DNA of 64,000 nucleotides from positions 17,103 through 81,102 of the forward strand of contig JAEZDA010000032.1 in NCBI GenBank assembly GCA_023433345.1, given 5' to 3'. A model generated the notes under the pieces. It made no database searches. It was not told the origin of the DNA and saw nothing but the letters and a program-made list of their open reading frames with translations. The DNA comes from Bacteroidota bacterium. GTDB lineage: Bacteria > Bacteroidota > Bacteroidia > Chitinophagales > Chitinophagaceae. Below are positions 26,293 through 33,395 of the stretch, piece after piece (the first letter of the stretch is position 1; each line of letters starts with the position of its first letter). Position numbers and translations under genes: made by a program.

Positions 26293-28313
26293 TTTACAAA
26301 CCACCATTTTATACCAAACCTGATCATCAATCCCGGGGTTGGATAGTGTGGTGAAGAAAAATTGTTCTTCGTAAAACCGAAACCATCACTAAAACTGATC
26401 GTGTTCAGATTTTCCGCGCGGATATAACCGGTAAAGGTTTTTATTCTGAAATGAAAGAATGCGGCGACATCGGGAGTGTTTTTAATTCTTATAGAATCCT
26501 GCAACACAAATTGACCGATCAATGGTGAATAGTTATTCGCTTTGAAAGGCGAATAATAGCGCGCTTCAATACCTGTGGACAGAAGCAGGTTCTTAAAAAA
26601 TCTTCCTTCGAAAGCAAGTCGGTTGCGGGTGAAAAAATTCGGTACGCGAACAATGCTGTTTGCACCGCTATGTTGAACCGTAGCGTTCACGTACCAATTC
26701 AGCCTGCGGGAAAGCCTGATCTTTTTACTGGCATAAAGTTGAAGTATATTTACCGGCTGCGACTCCTGCTCTGCAACAGTAAATGTTCTGTAGTAGATAT
26801 AATTAGAAATAAGATGGTTCTTTACACCGAAAGTGAGAAAAGCATTGTTGGCTTCTCCTCCAAAGGATGTGATTATCTCCTTTTTAAAGCCGGCATTGCC
26901 TGCAAGATTAAACGCTGACCGGATGTCATTGTGAATAAAGGAAGGAGACCGACCCGTATTGGTAAAAAACAAACTCACATCTCCAAAAGTTTTGTTTATG
27001 TAGCGTGCAAGACGAGCGTGGGCCTGGAAGTCGCCGGAGTTATAGCCGTTCGCATAAAGCACTCCTTTGAGGAGCATATCCCATTTCCTGTTTCTCGTAC
27101 GGTTTCTGTATTCACCATGTGCCATTATGTTATGAAGCCTTACATTTCCAGTAGCCAGATTGCCTTTAATGTTCTCCAGTGTTGCCCCTACCATTAAAAA
27201 CTGCGCAGAATTTTTTGTATCAGGGAATTGCACAAGAGACAGATCGTTTGAGAGTACGCTCCATTTTTCAAGGATGGAAAAGTTCTCAAAGATCGTGTCG
27301 GGGAAGAGCCCGTACCATTCACGATATTTTGCCGAGTCAGCAAGTTCACCTGTATAACGGTAACTGTTAGACGAAGTTGTGAGCGTATGCTGGATCCTTA
27401 ATTTTGGATAAAAAAGGTATTCGGTGGTAGAATCGTTCACTGCAATGGAATCCCTTTTTCCAAGATCATAACTTTGCCTGAGGAGAAATGAAAAATCCCG
27501 GTACATTATACCGGTGTTCACTGTGGTAACAAATGGATTATTCCTGAATTGTGCGGAACCGCCAAGGTTAACGGGCACGCTGAAGCGATCTTTTCGGTTT
27601 GGGTCATCAAGCATTGAATCATTAACTATTCCACCGTTCTGCGAGGCGCGCAACGTATTGCCAAGAAGTACAACTGTGCCTGAATACCGCTTTCTCCTGC
27701 CCTGGTAGTTTCCGAATAACCTGAAATTATTGTGATTGGAATTTTGTGTGACAAATAATCCCGGCGCGCTGATCAGCCTGTAGTCGAAGCCAAAATTCAC
27801 ATTCGGCCTGGGGTTTTGCGTATGGGCAGCTTGTATCATCTGCTCTTTACCGGAAGCTAGTTGATAGGCAAGCATAGAAAATGGCCTGGTGGTTCGATAT
27901 ATCTTTGTTTCCTCCATTTTGAACCGGTACACGTCGTAAGCATGAAAGCCTGCGTCGAAGCCTGGCTTATGAAGGGGTTCAAAGATCAAAGGGAATGCAG
28001 CGGCGCCGTTATTGCCCAGGTTTGTATAGTTGCTCGGCAGGGAAAAATATGTATCAAAATCGTTCACGGAGGAGTCAATCGAAACGCGTCTTGTTGAATC
28101 AAGATATCTGAAAGAAATAGTGATACTGTCTTTCAGGTCGTCGCGTTGCTGCAACTTCATTGTATCCTTCTGAGTCTCTGACCTGCGGTTAGGATTATTT
28201 CTCGCAGGGTCGAACTCGGTATCCGGTGTGGGCCTGTTTGTTCTCCCCGTTCGAACCTGTGCAGAGGCGGAAACAGATATTAATACACACACCAAACAAA
28301 CCAGTACTCGCAT
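26289..28313 (-). CDS. Putative outer-membrane porin (Bacteroidota putative-porin type)
   Basis: Predicted outer-membrane beta-barrel. ATG at 28313 gives a signal peptide (MRVLVCLVCVLISVSASAQ) and a mature protein of about 655 aa. The mature N-terminus is polar and Arg/Asp/Pro-rich (about 20-65); the rest is made of many alternating amphipathic strands with aromatic ends, e.g. NFGFDYRLISAPGLFVTQNS and FFHFRIKTFTGYIRAENL. The protein ends in an aromatic-rich strand (GIKWWFVN). These features match the putative porins frequent in Bacteroidota. It lies 16 nt downstream of the purine nucleoside phosphorylase stop, hence likely the same operon; a nucleoside-uptake role is possible but unproven. 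Confidence 0.75.
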   Translation of the reverse strand: MRVLVCLVCVLISVSASAQVRTGRTNRPTPDTEFDPARNNPNRRSETQKDTMKLQQRDDLKDSITISFRYLDSTRRVSIDSSVNDFDTYFSLPSNYTNLGNNGAAAFPLIFEPLHKPGFDAGFHAYDVYRFKMEETKIYRTTRPFSMLAYQLASGKEQMIQAAHTQNPRPNVNFGFDYRLISAPGLFVTQNSNHNNFRLFGNYQGRRKRYSGTVVLLGNTLRASQNGGIVNDSMLDDPNRKDRFSVPVNLGGSAQFRNNPFVTTVNTGIMYRDFSFLLRQSYDLGKRDSIAVNDSTTEYLFYPKLRIQHTLTTSSNSYRYTGELADSAKYREWYGLFPDTIFENFSILEKWSVLSNDLSLVQFPDTKNSAQFLMVGATLENIKGNLATGNVRLHNIMAHGEYRNRTRNRKWDMLLKGVLYANGYNSGDFQAHARLARYINKTFGDVSLFFTNTGRSPSFIHNDIRSAFNLAGNAGFKKEIITSFGGEANNAFLTFGVKNHLISNYIYYRTFTVAEQESQPVNILQLYASKKIRLSRRLNWYVNATVQHSGANSIVRVPNFFTRNRLAFEGRFFKNLLLSTGIEARYYSPFKANNYSPLIGQFVLQDSIRIKNTPDVAAFFHFRIKTFTGYIRAENLNTISFSDGFGFTKNNFSSPHYPTPGLMIRFGIKWWFVN

Positions 28314-28329
28314 GGTGTAATTTACAAAC

Positions 28330-29142
28330 TTACAATTGGGCAACAATTTCCTTAAATATATGAGTAAGCTTTGGCTCCGCGCTTTTTGCAGCCTCCAAAA
28401 CTTCAGCATGAGTGATAGTGTTCAGTTCTTCTCGTATACCTATGTCTGTTATCACACTCATGGCAAATACAGTAAGCCCCATATGAACAGCGGCAATCGT
28501 CTCCTGCACTGTGCTCATGCCTACTGCATCGGCACCAAGAATGTTGAGCATTCTATATTCTGCCCTTGTTTCAAATGTGGGGCCGGTAACGCCGTAGTAA
28601 ACACCTTCCTTTAAATCGTATCCCGCATCTGCTCCTATTTTTTTAGCTCTTTCCACAAGTTGCTTGCTGTATGGTTCGCTCATATCAGGGAAACGGGTTC
28701 CGAGCTCATTGAAATTTTTTCCTATGAGGGGATTATTGGCAAACAAACTCACGTGGTCAGTGATTATCATCAGGTCTCCAACCTTAAAAGAAGTGTTCGT
28801 TCCGCCGGCTGCATTACTAATGAGTAGTGTTTTGATGCCTAGAAATTTCATCACACGAATTGGGAAAACAACATCAGAGGGAGAATATCCTTCATAAAAA
28901 TGAAACCGCCCTGCCATTGCTACCACTGGTTTCCCGCTTAGTGTTCCGAAGATCAGTTTACCGCTATGGCCTTCCACCGTACTTACAGGAAAATGAGGAA
29001 TCTCCGAGTAAGGAATTTCTTTTTCAACCTGCATTTCAGATACAAAGCTTCCCAAACCGCTCCCTAATACGATGCCCGCGATGGGTTGGGTTGAGTAAAC
29101 GCTTTGCACAAATTTTACGGCTTCACTTATTTTTTCCAGCAT
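28330..29142 (-). CDS. punA: Purine-nucleoside phosphorylase
   Basis: Splits purine nucleosides with phosphate to give the base and ribose 1-phosphate (salvage). Class I signatures: GIVLGSGLGSF near 25-35, HFPVSTVEGHSGKLIFG near 54-70 with the phosphate-site His, LLISNAAGGTN near 105-115, and the base-site YGVTGPTFETRAEYR near 183-197. Length is 270 aa with the start at ATG 29142; the longer frame to 29172 adds residues with no family match. It lies upstream of the putative porin on the minus strand and is divergent from sucC. Confidence 0.94.
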   Translation of the reverse strand: MLEKISEAVKFVQSVYSTQPIAGIVLGSGLGSFVSEMQVEKEIPYSEIPHFPVSTVEGHSGKLIFGTLSGKPVVAMAGRFHFYEGYSPSDVVFPIRVMKFLGIKTLLISNAAGGTNTSFKVGDLMIITDHVSLFANNPLIGKNFNELGTRFPDMSEPYSKQLVERAKKIGADAGYDLKEGVYYGVTGPTFETRAEYRMLNILGADAVGMSTVQETIAAVHMGLTVFAMSVITDIGIREELNTITHAEVLEAAKSAEPKLTHIFKEIVAQL

Positions 29143-29212
29143 AGTAGGTTTTATTGAAGGGCAAATGTACACGGTTTGCGCTTTTTAACGATCAACATTC
29201 GGTGAGGTTGGT

Positions 29213-29243
29213 TTTGGAGCTTAAAGGCTATTCTTTATCTTCG
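29213..29243 (+). promoter_or_regulatory. Bacteroidota-type promoter of sucC
   Basis: TTTG at 29213-29216 and TATCTTCG at 29236-29243 with a 19-nt spacer match the TTTG-N19-TAnnTTTG pattern, with one C in place of T. The sucC ATG is 14 nt downstream. Confidence 0.6.
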
Positions 29244-29257
29244 CCGAAATTTTTTCT

Positions 29258-30469
29258 ATGAATCTTCATGAATACCAGGCGAAGGAATTGCTTAAAAAAT
29301 TTAATGTACCGGTACAAGAGGGAATTGCATGCAGTACACCTGCACAGGCCGAGGACGCTTACCGGCAGATACATACGCAGTACGGAAGCAAGTTTGCGGT
29401 TGTGAAAGCACAGATACATGCAGGAGGAAGAGGTAAAGGCTCGATACAGGGCAAAGATCAGCGCGGTGTGGCAGTTGGAAAAAGCGCCGAAGATGTGGTT
29501 AAGATCGCTTCGAACATTCTTGGAGGTACGCTTGTAACTATTCAAACAGGTGCAGAAGGTAAAATGGTGAACAAAGTTTTAGTAGCGCAGGATGTTTATT
29601 ATGAAGGGCCCAACCCTGTAAAGGAATACTACCTGTCTATTTTGCTTGATCGCGCCACCGGCCAGAACGTGATCATGTACAGCACCGAGGGCGGAATGAA
29701 TATTGAAGATGTGGCGCATGACACACCTGAAAAAATCTATAAGGAGTGGGTTTACCCGGGTAGCAGGTTGCAGGGTTACCAGGCACGGAAGATAGCGTTC
29801 AACCTGGGTTTCTCCGGTGAAGCTTTTAAGAATTGCGTAAAATTCGTAACCAATCTTTACGATGCATATGTTTCTCTCGATTGTGGAATGCTGGAGATCA
29901 ACCCGCTTTTCAAAACAAGCGATGAAAAGATCATTGCAGTTGATTGCAAAATGAATATAGATGACAATGCTTTGATGCGGCACACCGATGTAGCGGCCCT
30001 GCGTGACCTCAGCGAGGAGGATCCTACAGAAGTGGAAGCGGGAAAATACAACTTGAATTTCGTGAAGCTTGACGGAAATGTAGGATGTATGGTGAACGGT
30101 GCCGGGCTTGCGATGGCAACTATGGACATGATTAAACTTAGCGGTGGTGAGCCAGCTAACTTCCTTGATGTGGGCGGAACGGCCAATGCGCAAACTGTTG
30201 AGGCCGGCTTCAGAATTATTTTAAAAGATCCGAAAGTGAAGGCGATACTGATCAACATTTTCGGTGGCATAGTTCGCTGCGACCGGGTTGCACAGGGTGT
30301 TATTGATGCATACAAGAGTATAGGAAATATTGAAATACCCATCATTGTCCGATTGCAGGGAACCAATGCAGATGTTGCAAAGCAGCTCATTGATGAAAGC
30401 GGATTGAAGGTGCAAAGCGCTATCCAGCTTAGCGAGGCAGCAGCCCTCGTTAACAAGGCAGTTGCATAA
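29258..30469 (+). CDS. sucC: Succinate-CoA ligase (ADP-forming), beta subunit
   Basis: Nucleotide- and CoA-binding subunit of the TCA-cycle enzyme that makes succinate, CoA and ATP from succinyl-CoA. It begins MNLHEYQAKELLKKFNVPV as is standard. The ATP-grasp domain shows VKAQIHAGGRGKG (about 48-60) and LEINPLFKT near 215; the C-terminal CoA-ligase domain has FLDVGGTANA near 305 and INIFGGIVRCDRVAQG near 334-349. Length is 403 aa. The alpha-subunit gene sucD, often adjacent, is absent here. A terminator follows. Confidence 0.96.
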   Translation: MNLHEYQAKELLKKFNVPVQEGIACSTPAQAEDAYRQIHTQYGSKFAVVKAQIHAGGRGKGSIQGKDQRGVAVGKSAEDVVKIASNILGGTLVTIQTGAEGKMVNKVLVAQDVYYEGPNPVKEYYLSILLDRATGQNVIMYSTEGGMNIEDVAHDTPEKIYKEWVYPGSRLQGYQARKIAFNLGFSGEAFKNCVKFVTNLYDAYVSLDCGMLEINPLFKTSDEKIIAVDCKMNIDDNALMRHTDVAALRDLSEEDPTEVEAGKYNLNFVKLDGNVGCMVNGAGLAMATMDMIKLSGGEPANFLDVGGTANAQTVEAGFRIILKDPKVKAILINIFGGIVRCDRVAQGVIDAYKSIGNIEIPIIVRLQGTNADVAKQLIDESGLKVQSAIQLSEAAALVNKAVA

Positions 30470-30492
30470 GGAAAAAATTATCGAAAATAAAG

Positions 30493-30527
30493 GCCCCTGC
30501 AGAAATGCGGGGGTTTGTTTTTTATTC
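30493..30527 (+). terminator. Terminator after sucC
   Basis: CCCC-T-GC pairs with GCGGGG (one bulged T) and is followed by TTTGTTTTTT. It starts about 24 nt after the sucC stop and precedes the GNAT gene. Confidence 0.65.
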
Positions 30528-30544
30528 TTTCCGAAATTTGCAAT

Positions 30545-31048
30545 ATGCTTTTAAGAAAGGCTGAAATAGAAGATCTTCTTTGGATCGTTGGCGTTTACAA
30601 TTCCACGATCGCATCACGCACAAGCACTGCAGACCTTGAGCCGGTATCAGTTGAGAGCCGGGAGGAGTGGTTTAAACAGCATCAAAAAAAGAACCGCCCC
30701 TTGTGGATCGCGGAAGAACATGGCCTTAAAGTTGGCTGGATAAGCATAAGTGATTTTAAAAACCGCGAGGCATATAATATCACCGCTGAAATAAGCATCT
30801 ATATACATGAGGATTACCGTCGCTCGGGGTTGGGGAAGCAGATCTTAGCTGAGTGTACCGGCAGGTGCAAGAAGCTTGGCATCAGGAAGTTGGTGGGAGT
30901 GATTTTCGCGCACAACCTCGCCAGCATAAAACTTTTCTCTGATGCCGGATTCGCGGAATGGGGTCACCTCCCTGAGGTAACGGAAATGGACGGAAAATTA
31001 TTCAGCGTAAAAATTCTGGGGAAAGATCTAACTACCGGTAATCGTTAG
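30545..31048 (+). CDS. GNAT-family N-acetyltransferase, phosphinothricin-acetyltransferase-like
   Basis: Acetyl-CoA-dependent N-acetyltransferase of 167 aa. The acetyl-CoA motif RRSGLGK is near 89-95, and the beta-4/alpha-4 segment VIFAHNLASIKLFSDAGF near 118-135. The early NSTIASRTSTADLEPVS and the overall length match the PAT/MddA group, which acetylates methionine-sulfone-like or glufosinate-like amines. ATG at 30545 gives MLLRKAEIEDL, the common start; the frame upstream to 30515 lies in the terminator tail. It converges with the PBP1a gene with a 17-nt overlap of coding ends. Confidence 0.82.
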   Translation: MLLRKAEIEDLLWIVGVYNSTIASRTSTADLEPVSVESREEWFKQHQKKNRPLWIAEEHGLKVGWISISDFKNREAYNITAEISIYIHEDYRRSGLGKQILAECTGRCKKLGIRKLVGVIFAHNLASIKLFSDAGFAEWGHLPEVTEMDGKLFSVKILGKDLTTGNR

Positions 31049-33380
31049 ACGCTTTGGGTTTTTGCTGTGGTTTCTGTGCATCCTTCGAAGAATCTTTTTT
31101 TACCGGAACTGCACCGGCAGGCTTTTTAGATTTACCTGTATCCGGCTTTGGAGCAACCGGTGGCTCCTCTCCATCGTTTCCAAAGAAATCGCTGCTGCTG
31201 TTGCCGATGTCATCTACTATCAGGCTGTCGCCCTTGGTCAAATAGTTTTCAAAATTGGCATCAGCGTAAATAGGATCGTTCTTTAGTTCCACCGGTTCTT
31301 CAAATTTCAATGTTTTTCCATATCCCGTTTTTGCATCTGCATATATTTTCTGCATGAATAAACCCCATGATGGAGCGGCCATTTCAGATCCACCCGAGTT
31401 GGATGTATAAATAGGAATGAACGGATCTTCACAACCAACCCATGCTCCTGCAAGCAGTTCAGGCGTATAACCGATAAACCAGCCGTCAGTATTCCCATTT
31501 GTTGTGCCCGTTTTTCCGGCTTTATCCGCAGGTATTTTATAACTGTTAAGCCTGCGCGCAGTGCCCATGGCTACAACGCCCTCCATCATTTTTACCATGG
31601 TAAAAGCATCTGCTTCACCAATCACCTGCTTACTCTGAGAAATAGGAAATTCGTGTACAAGGTTTCCGTTCTTATCTTCTATCCTGGTAAGAAACAGAGG
31701 CTCGGTATTATATCCCTTGTTCGGAAACATAGTAAAAGACTGCAACATTTCGAGCATCGGTATCTCCGCTGAGCCAAGCGCAATTGACGGATAAGGCGGA
31801 AGTTTTGTTTTGATACCAACCTGTTGTGCAAACTCTATTGTTCTTTTTACGCCAATCACTGCCATCAAATGCCAGGCCGCACCGTTAACCGACCATGCAA
31901 GACAGTTAGCCATAGTGCCGCCGCGCGTGCTTATTGTTTTTCCTCCCAGCGTTAGTGGTCCCCCTGGGATATAGGTACTAGGCGTATAACCAGCATCTGT
32001 TACTGCGAGAGTGTATAGCAAAGGTTTAAAAACAGAACCCACCTGCCTTCTGGCAGTCACGTGGTCATATTTAAACCACTTGAAGTTTATGCCTCCCACC
32101 CAGGCTTTTATTTCACCGGTTCTCGGGTCCATCGCAGCGAAAGAAGTTTGCAACAACTGCTTATGATATTTGATGGAATCATAAGGCGTCATCACCGTAT
32201 CCTTTTCATGTTTACTGTTGCCGCGCCACGAAAATATCTTCATAGCCACGGGCTTATGAAATGAACTTTTTATTTCTTCATCTGATGCACCATCTTCCTT
32301 CATGGATTTATACCGATCAGTAAATTTGATGGCGGCATCAATTATCTTTTCCTGCCCTTTCCACAATTTATCCTGCCTGTTTCCCGAGGCGAAGTAAGCA
32401 TCAAGCTTTCGTTGCACTACAGGCATATGCTGTTCCACTGCGGCCTCTGCATATTTTTGCATCCTGGAGTCGATGGTTGTATAGATCTTCAAACCATCGC
32501 GATAGAGATCGTAAGGCTCGCCTGTTTTGGGGTTCTTATTTTCTTTACACCACTTTTTCAACACATCTGCGAGCACTGCACGGTAGTAGGGTGCAATGCC
32601 TACGTTTTCATCGATCTTCTTGTAATTGGTGATCAGTGGTTTGGCCTTCAGCCTTTCGCCTTCTTCAGGCGTTATAAATTTTTGCTTCGCCACCACCATT
32701 TGGTTGATGACTGTGTTCCTTCGATCAATAGAATTTTTGGGATGGCGGATCGGCTCATAGATGAAGCCTTTAAGCATTCCAATAAGTACAGCGGCTTCTT
32801 CGATCTTAAGTTCTGAAGGCTCTTTCTGGAAATAGGTTCTGGATGCATTTCTAATACCATAAACATTTCCCCACGGTGCATGATTAAGATATAAAGTGAG
32901 AATTTCCTCCTTGGTAAAATTCCTCTCCAGGCGAACTGCAACGATCCATTCTTTAAGCTTCTGAATGCCGCGAACGATAATGTTGCCACGTCCCTGACCA
33001 AGCATCATCTTAGCAAGCTGTTGTGTAATAGTGCTGCCTCCGCCTCCCGTTCCGGCCGTAACAATTACACGACCTAAGGCCTTCGCATCAATCCCGGAGT
33101 GTTCGTAAAAACGCTCATCTTCTGTTGCGATCAATGCATGAATCACATTAGGCGAAATTTCGTGGTACTTTACTTCGCTCCTGTTTTCTGCATAGAATTT
33201 TCCCATTAACAAGCCGTCTGCACTAATAATCTCACTCGCCAGGTCAGCCTCCGGGTTTTCCAGATCCTGCAGTGAGGGCATTTTGCCGAATACTCCAAAA
33301 TTTGCCGCGAGTAACAAAATTGCAAGCAAACCAATGCCAGTAATGAATAATGCCCAAAGGATTTTTACAGAAGTTCTCAT
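31032..33380 (-). CDS. Class A penicillin-binding protein 1A type
   Basis: Bifunctional peptidoglycan synthase (glycan polymerisation and DD-transpeptidation) anchored in the inner membrane. One N-terminal membrane helix (about 8-30) is followed by a GT51 glycosyltransferase domain with ATEDERFYEHSGID near 90-103 and GGGGSTITQQLAKMML near 115-130. The transpeptidase domain has the catalytic SVFK near 450, SVN near 493 and KTGTTNGNTDGWF near 622. The C-terminal tail is Pro/Lys/Asp-rich and disordered (about 730-782). Length of 782 aa is normal. It begins 15 nt after the stop of the SprE-like gene. Confidence 0.94.
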   Translation of the reverse strand: MRTSVKILWALFITGIGLLAILLLAANFGVFGKMPSLQDLENPEADLASEIISADGLLMGKFYAENRSEVKYHEISPNVIHALIATEDERFYEHSGIDAKALGRVIVTAGTGGGGSTITQQLAKMMLGQGRGNIIVRGIQKLKEWIVAVRLERNFTKEEILTLYLNHAPWGNVYGIRNASRTYFQKEPSELKIEEAAVLIGMLKGFIYEPIRHPKNSIDRRNTVINQMVVAKQKFITPEEGERLKAKPLITNYKKIDENVGIAPYYRAVLADVLKKWCKENKNPKTGEPYDLYRDGLKIYTTIDSRMQKYAEAAVEQHMPVVQRKLDAYFASGNRQDKLWKGQEKIIDAAIKFTDRYKSMKEDGASDEEIKSSFHKPVAMKIFSWRGNSKHEKDTVMTPYDSIKYHKQLLQTSFAAMDPRTGEIKAWVGGINFKWFKYDHVTARRQVGSVFKPLLYTLAVTDAGYTPSTYIPGGPLTLGGKTISTRGGTMANCLAWSVNGAAWHLMAVIGVKRTIEFAQQVGIKTKLPPYPSIALGSAEIPMLEMLQSFTMFPNKGYNTEPLFLTRIEDKNGNLVHEFPISQSKQVIGEADAFTMVKMMEGVVAMGTARRLNSYKIPADKAGKTGTTNGNTDGWFIGYTPELLAGAWVGCEDPFIPIYTSNSGGSEMAAPSWGLFMQKIYADAKTGYGKTLKFEEPVELKNDPIYADANFENYLTKGDSLIVDDIGNSSSDFFGNDGEEPPVAPKPDTGKSKKPAGAVPVKKDSSKDAQKPQQKPKASNDYR

Positions 33381-33395
33381 GGATATCTTTTACGG

